From contig JAMWBK010000003.1 of assembly GCA_029953675.1 (NCBI GenBank), positions 2,108,001 to 2,172,000 on the forward strand: DNA of 64,000 nucleotides, in the 5' to 3' direction. Under the pieces are notes generated by a model. The model was not told where the DNA came from. It ran no database searches and worked only from the letters and a program-made list of their open reading frames with translations. Origin of the DNA: Rhodosorus marinus. Taxonomy: Eukaryota > Rhodophyta > Stylonematophyceae > Stylonematales > Stylonemataceae. Shown here one piece after another: positions 12,340 to 22,583 of this stretch. The translations under genes and the position numbers were made by a program. The number at the start of each line of letters is the position of its first letter. Position 1 is the first letter of the stretch.

Positions 12340-13881
12340 ATGGCGTTGAACGAATTAGAGAATGGAGATGGTGAGGAATCTTTGAAAGGATTTTACACCT
12401 GGGGTAGGGCGAAGAATTATCGCCTGGGAAGGGCAACGGACACGAACAATGTTCGACGTCCTGAGCTTGTGGCGGCTTTGGCTGGGATTGATGTGAAACA
12501 GGTAGGGATTGCCTTATTCTTTGTTTCTTTGGTCTACGAAGAGCGGGCTGAATGAGCATTTTCTGGACGGGGCGTGGTTGGTTGTTTTGTGAATTTGGTT
12601 AGGGAGCTTGCGGAGGTGGACATACGTGTGTCGTTCTTTTGGATCACCGGTTGTTTGTATTTGGGTACAGTCAGTATGGACAAGTTGGTCTTGGAGATCG
12701 AGTAGACGTGAATGCTCCTTCGCAAGTGAAGATCATGAAGGACGCGCATGAAGTTCATGATGTGGTTCAGGTCGCTTGCGGGAGATACCACACGATTGCT
12801 CTGACCGCCAGCGGCGACGTCTATACCTGGGGTGGGGGAAAGAACGGACGTCTCGGACACGGGGACGAGAAGATTCGGACTCTACCAGCAAAAGTCGTTG
12901 CTCTCACCTCCCCCGTCAAGTTCATCGCATGTGGATACCACAGCAGCATCGCCATCACAGAGCAGGGCGTCTACTCATGGGGTTGGGGAGCTCACGGACA
13001 ACTCGGACATGGAGATTCCAATGACCGACTCAGTCCACAGAAAATGAAGTCAATCAACGACGTACGTTAAATCTCCACACACCAATCCAACCTTTCAGCT
13101 GAAGATTCCCACCTAGACCTCGTGAGGTCGAGGTTCCATTGAAACGATCTACGGATTGAAAAGGACTGAAGCCTAATCTGATCTACTCTCATCGCCTTCT
13201 TCTGCTTCTTCTTCTTTAAAGAACATTGTCTTCGTCACCTGCGGTGACCGCCACGGCTTCGCGTTAACAGCTGAAGGAGAGGTTTATGGATGGGGATCGA
13301 ACGAATTCGGACAGCTTGGATTTGGTGACCGAGGAGAGATCATTTTGAAACCAGTCAAACTTGAAAATTTATCCGGTCTAATCATTAAGGAGATTTCTTC
13401 TGGTGACCGTCATTCTGCAGCCCTCACTAACACTGGCGTTGTCTACACCTGGGGTTGTGGATCGGACGGGCAATGTGGCCACGGAAGTTATCATCATTCG
13501 CCGCGGCCGAAGGCTCTGCTGTCTATTCCTGAACCTGTTGTCCACGTTGTCTGCGGACATAACTTCTCCATGGCGTTGACGGTGGATCATAACGTTTACG
13601 CTTGGGGCAGCAACATGTACGGACAGCTTGGCTGTTACATGACGGAGTCTTCAGTAGCCAAGCCGACGAAGATCGCGATGAACTCTAGAGTACGTGGATT
13701 GGCCTGTGGGCACTTTCATGGTCTACTGTGGACAGGACCGGATGAGGGTCTCAACAAGAGCGGGAGGGAAAGATCGGAGGAGGAGTTGGACAAGGCTGCA
13801 AGTGGTCTGCTGCAGAAGCTGGAGGAGGATCGAGTCTCAAGGTCGAAGATGATCAATACGTTAGAGAAGCTCTGTACATAA
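12340..13881 (+). CDS. RCC1-repeat (regulator of chromosome condensation-like) protein, 426 aa
   Basis: Three exons: 12340-12501, 12603-13061 and 13222-13881, all with phase-0 introns. Seven RCC1-type blades are visible through their signatures. They include FYTWGRAKNYRLG, FVFGYSQYGQVGLGD, VYTWGGGKNGRLGHGD, VYSWGWGAHGQLGHGD, VYGWGSNEFGQLGFGD, VYTWGCGSDGQCGHG and VYAWGSNMYGQLG, each followed by a CG.xH.xALT turn. The propeller fills the protein; a short charged helix of about 50 residues follows at the C-terminus. RCC1 folds act as Ran GEFs, chromatin binders, UVR8-type photoreceptors or protein scaffolds. None of the extra domains of E3 ligases or FYVE proteins is present, so the specific role is open. 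Confidence 0.92.
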
Positions 13882-14056
13882 GTGACGCTTTCTGTACATA
13901 CCAGAGCATGATAGGAGGGTTTCTTCAAAAGTTCACGAAGGCGTCGACATGTATATAGGCCAACGCCGGTCGACGTGTGATCGAAGGCTTTTTGCCTCCT
14001 TGACAGTGCGCAGCGAAGACACGCCACGTAGATAATAAAGATTCTGTTTTTTTTGA

Positions 14057-16033
14057 TCAAAGCTCATCCTTTGTAGTTTCATCGGCGGATTCGTCGGATG
14101 CGCTAGTATCGCCAGAGCAGGTCTCCGCATCAGCCTGCGAAGGTTCCGCGTCGGAGGAAGAAGCTGTCGGTTCACCGCTATCGCTTGGACTCGAGTCCGG
14201 TTCGTTTTCGTATCGACCTAGTGAGAGCTCGGCGAGTAAATATCTTGCCTTCACATAGTTCACATCAGGCCATGTCTCCTGGACCTGTGGGGAGGGTGTA
14301 GTATACGATCGACGTTCTCGATGTTAGAGGAAGAGAAGAAGGAACTACATTTTGGAGCAAACTAATTCGTTTGGACAGCCGTACAGCTAGAATCGCCTTC
14401 TCAAAGTCGATGCAGCCTTTAAACGCCGTGATTAGTTCCTCAAAGAGCTCCAAGTCGACGGTTGGGGCCTTCTCAGCCCACTGGAGGACTTCCTCGTCCG
14501 CGTAGTACTCTCCGTAGAGCTCCAGAGTGTTCAGGAACGGTTCCATGAACACGCCCTTGCACGATTCGAAGAACGCTGAGAATCGCGTTGCAAGTTCGGT
14601 CATCGAGCTGTACTTTTCGTTACGCGTCGTCTCGAGCTAGCCGGTAACCAGGTTCGTTACAAATCGTTAGCAGCAGGACTCAGTGAAGTGTGCACTAGGA
14701 GACAGTAACGGCAGCGAGCTTACCTCAATAACAGCTGCTGAGCATGGAAAGAGTTGGCGCATTTCGTCACTGATGTCAGCTCCAACCTACACGTTTTACG
14801 GAACGAGGTACGCGCATTCATCTTCTTCAGAGAAGGGGGGAATTTTTTTGAAAAAGGGAAAGCGTAGTTCTTATCGGCGCCGAACCTTTACGGCAGCTAC
14901 CATGACATTAAACCAAGTGTGTGTGTTGCTCTCCATCAACGGCGTGAGGATGATGTCCTTGGCTTTCGGACAGAGGCAGCACGTGAGCACGGTAATGAGC
15001 GCGTCACGAAACGTCTGTCTGTGGGACTCGACGTGAATAACGAGGTGCATTGAAGGCTTCTCTGTGTGCGTCCCGCTCTGTAAGATGAATCCTCGAGGGA
15101 TGTAGAGGACATCGCCTTCCTTCAATGTGGTCTCCGGCAGTGCCGATCCGTTGAATGGTCCATTCGGAGTGTACTCGAGGTGCGGGTAGGGTTTTTGTAT
15201 CTCTGGAACAGAAAGCTGCACGGTCTGTTCTCCATCAAGTTGAATTACCCATCTGTTTTGCGGAGACAGTCCATAAGTTTCTTTCCGGGCGAAACAAAAT
15301 GTCCGGGCTCACGTAGGCACCGACATACCTGTCGTCTGCAGAAAACTCTGCAAGGGACTCGATACTATGTTCTTCCGTCCATCCTGGAGGGACGAACAGC
15401 AATTGAGACGTCACCGGAAAGGAGAGAAAATCCTGTATATACTGGGTCACGTTGAACACTGTCCTTGATCTCAACTCCATCGCCGCCATTCGCAAGCGGA
15501 ATCCGTCTTTGAAAACGGAATGGACGTTGGCAATGGGGACGGAGCTGTTGTCGGAGACGTGCGGCCACAAGTTTTCGATAGATTTCATCACCCAGGCTTC
15601 ATGCTCGCCTTCCTGTTCCTATTTGTTGAACGTTGGGGGAGTCGTGGGGTGAGCGCTTCCAGCCAGCTTCGAAAGCGCTAAGAACGAGTAGGGACCTTAC
15701 CATTCCAGGCTTCTCGAACATAATATCCTCCTTGTAAACCAGAGGAGAATCTTTATAGACAGATAGATTCCGACTGATGAGCGCGTCTAGATCACGATCG
15801 CCGGGAAGAAACGAGCGATACAGTTTGATCCAACTTGAACGAGCCTCACCGGATCGCTCATCGAGACGGATCAGGAGCGGCTCCTTATCCAAATAATCAG
15901 CAATAAAAGTCTGTTGATCGGTCTTCGGGCCAAGCAGGACTCCTACGTCATCATCGGTGGCTCCAACAAAAGTTCCGGTCAGAAGCAGCAGCGATGTGAA
16001 CATCCAAAAGCTCTGACCTCGAAGAGCGCCCAT
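14057..16033 (-). CDS. ER-lumenal ROX/JmjC-like cupin protein with KDEL tail, 522 aa
   Basis: Six exons, in transcript order: 15701-16033, 15329-15618, 14886-15252, 14724-14786, 14349-14636 and 14057-14284. Residues 1-25 form a signal peptide (SFWMFTSLLLLTGTFVGA), and the protein ends in KDEL, so it should be retained in the ER lumen. FIADYLDKEPLLIRL and RWVIQLDGEQ..LKEGDVLYIPRGF match the cupin of MINA53/NO66-type ribosomal oxygenases. Those enzymes bind Fe(II) through HxD and a distal His in PRGxxHQ. Here the distal position is Leu265 (PRGFILQ). The HxD region, near EFSADDRW, has no clear HxD, although an EEHSIE stretch lies upstream. The donor at 14348 (GTAGTT) is the weakest join. A catalytically inactive or repurposed lumenal protein is inferred. 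Confidence 0.75.
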
Positions 16034-17397
16034 GGTTGCTCCTCAAGTTCAACCTGTCTCCAGCAGTCGTTGTCCCTCTTCGCCTCTCCGTCTCTCTCTT
16101 AAAGCGCTCTTTTTTTTCACTTTAGATCTTACCCAACTGAAAACACTTGACCTCTCCCACAGTCTCGAAAGGTCGCTGCCAGTGAGAACACCGGCATTGA
16201 AGTGACCGCCAAGATCGAGGTCTGTAGAGGGAGTGAGACAGACAGGAACCTGCCTCGCTTCAGATGGCGGCTGCTGCTGTGCGTCGATGTAAGCATGCCA
16301 TTTGCGACGACAAACGGTGAGCTCCTACCATATGCTCAGGAACCCATCTTCATCGCACTTGGGATTGAATGTTTGGGCTCTATGGATCACCAAAGGACCT
16401 GGGGGGAAGCTGCTCTTTGGCATTAAAAAAGAAGATCCTCTTGAAGACGATTTCGGACTCTTCTTGGATTACGGTTGTCAGGGTTTGGTCTTCTGACGCA
16501 GATTGTCCGATTCGACTCGGTAACAGTGTTGGAAATGTTGGTGAAGTGAGGATCAACCATCCCTGCACATTGGCGATCCTCCGTCCTCATGGATAAGCTC
16601 AAACGTTGGGGAAAGGCATGATCTGCTTCAACCTGGTTTTCATATGTGTGCTGAGGTACTTCCTGTTCAGCACGTGCAGAGTTCCATTTCACTTTGGGAC
16701 GCTGAATCAGCACAAGGTCCAGGAAATTTGGAGAGCGTGGGCTTCCTTTTTCCTCGTGGGTGGGTGCTCAAGATTATTGTTGACGTCGACAGAGTATTGC
16801 CGGTTTAGCTTGACGAGTGGGTATTCTTCCGAGAGACCTGTTCATCTCCGGCGGGATTTCAGAGAGCCGCCCCCCCAAGCAGAGCTTCATTATTGTATTG
16901 TATCAATATCTAATACTCTCTCTGGAAGGGAGTTTTACCAGCAACTCTTGCAAGCATACGGCGAGATCCGAGAGATTCCTGACCTGCAACTAGCCTAAAG
17001 TTTTGCTTCCATGGAGGATACACTCATGCGGCAACCTACTGCAAACCAACTCGTTCGGACAACGCGCTGTCAGCGCATCCTCGATCATGCCCACGAACGC
17101 GATTCAACTGCCTTTCCATCCAAATCCGAGCTGGGCGAGGACATCACAACTGCCAGCACCCTCCAAAAGTAATGCCCAAGCGCAATCAACGCAATCGAAC
17201 CAGAACGTTTCCACAGCATGCCTAGTACTAACCCAAACAGGTACCACCAAAAACAAGCCCTGATAGCAAAATATACGTAGATGTCTGAATTAAAATTCAT
17301 AATTAGATATTATTAAGACAAAAAAATCAAAATTTAGATTCGATAAATCTATATAATAGCCTTCCTATCTATTTTACTGTACTAAATTTCCGGTCTA

Positions 17398-17871
17398 TCC
17401 AATTAAGTTAATATATTTTAGACATGGGTGCTGTTAATAAGCCAACCAGAATTTAACAACTACTGGTTGTCGGGCCGTTGAAATGGATTTTTCTATATAT
17501 TTCTTTCTAGGAGTGTTTTCAAGAGGAGAAGAAGGGGGGGAGGGAAGGTGGCCGGGAAAAAATTAATTGTCTATGGTGAAAGGGGAGGGGGGAGCGCTGC
17601 CAAGCCCAATATCCAGTAGAAAGCCCTATAAAATTATTAAAAACTAAACTAAAAGGAGATTGGCTCGAGGGAGCTTAACCCCCCCCTCGGATATTTTCTC
17701 CACCTTCCCCCACCGTTCCACCCCCTCCTTCTTCTTATTGGAAACACTCCTAGAAAAGAAAAACAAATATATAGAAAACTCCAGTTCAACGGACTGATAA
17801 CCAGTTAGAGATGGCTGCTATTCAGCCAAGCAGAATAGAACCCATTTCTAAAATATATTAACTTAATTGGA
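17398..17871. mobile_element. Foldback/MITE-like element with long terminal inverted repeats
   Basis: The left arm (from 17398) and the reverse complement of the right arm (ending 17871) both begin TCCAATTAAGTTAATATATT. They continue through matching blocks: TTTAGA.ATGGGT, CTGGTT, CCGTTGAA, TTTTCTATATATTT, CTAGGAGTGTTT and a GAAGAAGG-plus-G-run. Each arm spans roughly 150-170 bp, leaving a short unique centre. No coding capacity is present, and a flanking target-site duplication is not clear (CTA versus CCT). The pattern fits a non-autonomous foldback or MITE. Confidence 0.78.
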
Positions 17872-18611
17872 CCTCCACCCTCGGCTCCCCCCTCGCGCGG
17901 CGTTGTCTTCCAAACCGTTCACCTCTTTTTTCCTCCGAGGAATAAGTTAATAGGTTCCTTCTAGTTTTGCTTATTTCATTTTTATCTAACATTTTCCCAT
18001 ACGTAAAGAAACCCTCCCGTATGGACCGTCAACCACCGATCCCGAACAAAACGTAAACATCTCCCTCAACCCCCTGCCCCTCCCCCGTCCTCCCCTCCCA
18101 GGCCCATTCCCGGGCCCCCCCCCTATCGTCCGCCGTTTCTAAAACCTTAAAACAAACAAATATATGCAAAATAAATTCAACGTTTCAATATTCTCTTTGG
18201 CTTCAATAGGAATCCAAAGGGGGTACGAAATGTATCCCATTCTTTACAGTTCTCAGTAGTTGGTAGTCAAAAATTTGCATCTTCTCCCCCCCCCCCTTGC
18301 TCCCCTGAATCCGTCCATAGGAAATCTCTATAATTTCAGCAGATTAATATTATGAATTGTATTAGTTTTAGACGATGTCGGGGATGGCAAGGCGATATTT
18401 GTTTTTTAAATGTAGAGTTTTTGAAGTTTTTTTGATCTAGCTGTGTGTGTGGGCGGAAGCTGTCAAGATAGGGCTGATAGGGGACGCACTATCCGTTCAC
18501 GTTGTGTCGATATATAGAGAGTGAGAACATTAGGGAGTTTCTGGGGAGGACACAACGGATGATAACCGGTGATTGGATGTGGAGGGAGGTTGAAACGAGA
18601 TAAGTGGTGAG

Positions 18612-18640
18612 ACAGAGAGAGAGAGAGAGATAGAGAGAGC
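18612..18640. repeat. GA microsatellite
   Basis: An uninterrupted GA run followed by an imperfect GA stretch lies in the 5' flank of the OTU gene, about 190 nt before its start. A simple-sequence repeat; no function is claimed. Confidence 0.7.
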
Positions 18641-18825
18641 AAGTACTTGTTCAGAGTTTGGGGATATGATATATTTAGGTTTGTGAGAGGATCGGCTTCT
18701 CTTGTTTTGTCGTTCAGCGAAAATGGGAGTTTGAAGATCCTTTTCGTTTTTGCAGAACAGTTTTGAAAATTTTGGTTTTGGTTTCTCACTGAACGCGCAG
18801 CTGTGGGCAGGCGGATTGGGAAAGG

Positions 18826-19413
18826 ATGCTGGCTATTTTTCGGAGGAGGCCGGAGGACAGCAGTTTGTTTGAGAGACCTGATGTCGAGCGGGGAGTTGTC
18901 CAGGATTCTCCTTCGGTGAAGAGGCGACGGCGTTTTTTGCGATGGGCTCAGGTGATTCCTCAGGACCAAGAGGACGGCAGGGTTTGGCTGAAAGTTTCGG
19001 TTCGAGGAGATGGCAGATGTATGTTCCGTGCCATTGCCAGGGGCTTGGCGGATTGCAATGGGCTCGAGCTGAGTAATGAGCACGAGACAATGGACGCTGA
19101 TAAGCTGAGAGTGAAAGCCTGTCAGTGCCTAAAGAATGAGAAGAGGGAGTGCTTTGTGCAGAACGGCCTGTTAGAGGAGGGGATCGATGAGTACTGCAAG
19201 AAGATGGTGAACCCCTCTTTCTATGGTGGGGAGCCTGAGCTTTACTTGCTTAGCGAGTACCTGAAGAGACCGATTCATGTCTACATCCCAGGCAAGAAAC
19301 AGGGGGAGTATAAAAGACTGCTGGAGTATGGGGGGACTGAGGTGGAGAAGGACGCTATTAACCTTCTTTTTAACATGAAGGACCACTACGACTTACTCAT
19401 TATTAACTGCTGA
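18826..19413 (+). CDS. OTU-family cysteine protease (deubiquitinase), 195 aa
   Basis: A single exon from ATG to TGA. The OTU signature is present: GDGRCMFRAIA with Asp62 and nucleophile Cys65, a mid-domain YGGEPELYLLSEYLKRPIHVY block, and a C-terminal HYDLLI with the catalytic His187. The spacing matches small OTU proteases of plants and algae, which remove ubiquitin or ubiquitin-like modifiers. The first 60 residues are basic (KRRRRFLRW), possibly a nuclear signal or a targeting extension. The gene is convergent with the SRPBCC gene. Catalytic residues are intact, so activity is likely; the linkage preference cannot be read. Confidence 0.9.
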   Translation: MLAIFRRRPEDSSLFERPDVERGVVQDSPSVKRRRRFLRWAQVIPQDQEDGRVWLKVSVRGDGRCMFRAIARGLADCNGLELSNEHETMDADKLRVKACQCLKNEKRECFVQNGLLEEGIDEYCKKMVNPSFYGGEPELYLLSEYLKRPIHVYIPGKKQGEYKRLLEYGGTEVEKDAINLLFNMKDHYDLLIINC

Positions 19414-19956
19414 TACGGTTGAAATAGAACCGTACTATAACTTTGACTGGAGACTCGATTACAATAAACAAGAGATTTATGTTTTTGCCGACGAATTCCG
19501 ACACCGTCCCCTTCTTCTTCGACAAACTGACTCGTTTATAATCCACAGCCGACGAAAACACCTTGATGAGCACTGCGCGAAAACGTTCTCAACTCCTTCT
19601 ACAAAAACTAACATACTACAAAGCGGCCTTAGAAAAGGGAGTATGCAAGAGCATCTTCTCAATCGTACCAACTAAAACCGGATTTCCCCCCAATCCCATC
19701 TCCATCTCAGTCTTTGGAACGGAGGTATAAGAAGGGAGGCTTGACACCTCCTTAAACCACTCTCACTCTCCGGTCGCCAAAGTGGGGCGATCGACCGCAC
19801 AATCCGACTTGAAATTAGATCTCCATATCTGTCATCATCTCGGACTCACACTGCTGTCTACAAGACCCCACAGGGTCTCCCCGTTATTAATGCTGTTCAT
19901 AGCGATGGCTAGCGAAAAAATGGAGCAAACTGACCCGGTAAACGTAATATGGGGGC
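19414..19956. other. Convergent 3' spacer
   Basis: 540 bp between the 3' ends of the OTU (+) and SRPBCC (-) genes. It should contain both 3' UTRs; an AATAAA-like motif lies at about 19462 (TACAATAAAC). I see no gene. Confidence 0.5.
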
Positions 19957-20598
19957 CTAGATACTGGATGCGTTCCTTTCTGTACTTTTTAAGCGTCGCT
20001 TCTTCCTCAACAGGAGAGACCTAAAGATCTTAAGTTCCGACTGCAGTTTGTCGGAGACAAAGTTCTTGACGAACTGATTATTGAAGACGGTGCGAAGCCA
20101 TTGAGGAAGCTCAAAACCGAGCCGAATGCTCACTTCACACTCTTCGTTGGATAGAGTCCTGAAGGACACCGACCCACGGTTCTTAAGCCCTTCGACGCTC
20201 TCCCAGCATATCAGCTTCCCCCTGATAAGCTGAGTAATCTTAGCTCTCCACGAGAACTTAAATCCGCTTGACGCGATGCTCCACTTCGATATATGATCAG
20301 GCCCTCCCTCAAGCTCAACTGACTGCAACCACGGAGCCCAGTTCGGCATATCCTCTAGCCTAGTGTACTCCTGAAATACATAATCGGCCGGTGCCTCGAT
20401 CTTCTGTGAAGCGTAAAAATCATACCACGAGCTCATTGCCACACCGGCCCCAGCACCAGCACCACCAGCCCTACCCCTCTTAACCAATCTAAAACGAACT
20501 CCTTGATTCCAAACGAACGACCTCCCCCGGTGTTGCCCTTGCCGACTCTGCCGACAAGGGACACCTCCGCCTCCAACAAACCCAACACCCGCCATCAT
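19957..20598 (-). CDS. SRPBCC/cyclase-dehydrase-like (START-fold) protein, 213 aa
   Basis: A single exon starting at the ATG-ATG pair at 20598. The first 50 residues are rich in Gly/Arg/Ser and poor in acidic residues, as in plastid or mitochondrial transit peptides. From about residue 65 the sequence follows the SRPBCC (polyketide cyclase/dehydrase) helix-grip fold: IEAPADYVFQEYTRLEDMPNW, then APWLQSVE, RGKLICWESVEG, GSVSFRTL and FELPQWLRTVF. Homologues occur in cyanobacteria and plastids, where they bind hydrophobic ligands; the exact function is unknown. A basic, Ser-rich tail follows. A C11 run (G on the coding strand) sits 123 bp upstream. Confidence 0.8.
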   Translation of the reverse strand: MMAGVGFVGGGGVPCRQSRQGQHRGRSFVWNQGVRFRLVKRGRAGGAGAGAGVAMSSWYDFYASQKIEAPADYVFQEYTRLEDMPNWAPWLQSVELEGGPDHISKWSIASSGFKFSWRAKITQLIRGKLICWESVEGLKNRGSVSFRTLSNEECEVSIRLGFELPQWLRTVFNNQFVKNFVSDKLQSELKIFRSLLLRKKRRLKSTERNASSI

Positions 20599-22583
20599 CT
20601 TCCCGCTTACAAATACTTCAGCCTAATGCACCCATCTCTGATCGCCTCAAATGCTGCCCTAAACTGTCCTTCAAAAGCCTCCTTAACGCTCCAATCCTGA
20701 CCAGTTCCTTTCTCCCGCCTCCCCCCCCCCCACCCAACCACAACACAAAATCCTTACAAGTCCTCACTGTCCTCGCGTCATTGCTCTTGAGAAAACGTGC
20801 GACGAAGAAGACGACAACTAATACAAACGATGAAAATCTTGTCGCCCAGAGAACGTAGCAGAAAGACTAGGTTTCTTCGAGGGTGGAATCGGAAAAAAAG
20901 GGAAAAAATAGTAATAGCCCTCCTTGGGCATTGCGAAAGGATCTCAAATCTCCATTGCAGACGGGGTTTCACATCGACCCGCGGAGGTGAGAGCAGGACC
21001 GCGACAAGGTGAATATTACTGGATTTACAAGCTACGAATGCACACACACACAGCCGAGAGGGGCCGCAGGTGGTAACGAAAGCATCTCAGATTCTCTCCA
21101 TTGCACAGGTGACCATCGACCAGCGGCGGTGAGATTGTTCAGCGCAGAAGGGGCCAAGCTTCTCTGCTGGAGCGTAGGACGGGATCGAGGTCTTTCTCAA
21201 TGCTCGAAGGTCGTTGTGCAAATGAATGGACATGACATCGATTGGAATAGGAAACCATAGGCCATCCCACGGGTAGCCAAGATGTGATATCTCGTACAGA
21301 GCTAGGCTTGATCATTGTCAATAGACATTCAGGAGAATATCAGCGTTCTCGTTGTCAGGTCTGATAAAGAATGGCCACAAGGTTGAGGAGCAGGATTCGA
21401 GAGCCGCAGAATGGATTTGAGATCGATTGGAATTTTGGAACCACATGTTATGTCACTCTAGTCAAGCTGGTGACGGTTTCGTACCAAGTGATTCTTGTAT
21501 GATCGCTGCCTTGATCATTGCTAAATGACCTTCAGCGTTAACATTGAGAGATAGAGTTGAGATTGACACCGTCGACTACAGCTTGCTTGAAGAAAGGCAA
21601 ACACCTCACTCTGACATGTTCGTAAAATCCTTTAAGCATACGGAACTTCCTTCGGAAATAGGAGTTAGTTACCTTCAGTAGTTGGAACTTGCTGTCGACC
21701 ATCGGACAAATCTAACTCACTCGTAAGATCAGTGTACGAGAAGATTCCGTTCCGTGGATGGTGGTTGGGCTCTGGACACCTGCAGCTGGTCGAAACCAGA
21801 GCCCAAGATCGAAGCTCTTTGCGAATGCAAGTTTCGTCTGCGTGTTCGAGAAAAGTGTCTTGCTAGTTCAAGAGTTAGTCCGCAATGGTCTGAACGGCTC
21901 AAAGATATTCTCGCCGCACTTTCTTCTCTTTCGGTCAAAGGAATCCAGTCCTCATCCTCGTCGCCGACCGACTTGGGTGCTTAAATAGCTCTTCTGAACG
22001 TGCGTTCTGAACTCTGCATCTGGGAGGGACGTTCGGGGCTTTTTCAGAATAGCAAACCACCAAAAACACATGATTAGCGAGCAAGAACTGAGCTTCTTTC
22101 GGAGCTTGGATGTGCGTCTTTCAGCCAAAGTCATGAATCTTGCAAAACCACTTTCAGATGACTTGAGCGAAAACTGGCTCTGCACGAAGTTTGGGCGCTG
22201 GCGTTCTTTAGCCAGTGTTGAGGGAATTCGTACGAAGCCAGGTGATATTCTTGTGAGCTAGAAGAAACTGCGCTTGAGCCTGTGCTGCTTGCTATGCAGG
22301 ACTTGGAGTTCTCCGTACTGTGTTGACTGGCATGCGTAGGGCACATGGCATTTCGATGATCCTTGAACTGCTGCACTTGAGGATAACAAAATAAGCGTTT
22401 GCTTTTTGCGTTGTGCTGAGCTTTCTTGTATCGTCTTTGGAGGGACACCGGTTGGAGCAAAGTTTCTCATCAGTGGTCTTGGTTTTAGTGGTTATTCTCT
22501 GTTCCATTTCGTCCGGGTACTGCGCTAGGTTTACAAATAGTAGTTTGGTCGAGTTTTAAATTTCCTTTTTGCCTCGTCACACG
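20599..22583. other. Intergenic region, 2 kb
   Basis: Only short overlapping open frames are present, with no family resemblance. A C11 run lies at 20721-20731. The part from 21000 to 22500 has near-balanced base composition and resembles the 10-12 kb gap in style, possibly decayed coding or repeat DNA, but I cannot name a source. Confidence 0.45.

Larger units (their letters stand above)
16034..18825. other. Intergenic region containing a foldback element
   Basis: This is 2.8 kb upstream of both flanking genes (divergent promoters). Open frames up to 130 codons (16606-16998) have no family features. The part from 17280 to 18420 is AT-rich with interspersed C-runs (18286-18296) and holds the inverted-repeat element at 17398-17871. 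A GA-rich microsatellite lies at about 18612-18640. Confidence 0.5.

Noticed and set aside
18463-19083. 206-codon minus-strand open frame
   Set aside because: It overlaps the OTU protease in antisense and runs through a GA microsatellite, giving Ser-Leu repeats.
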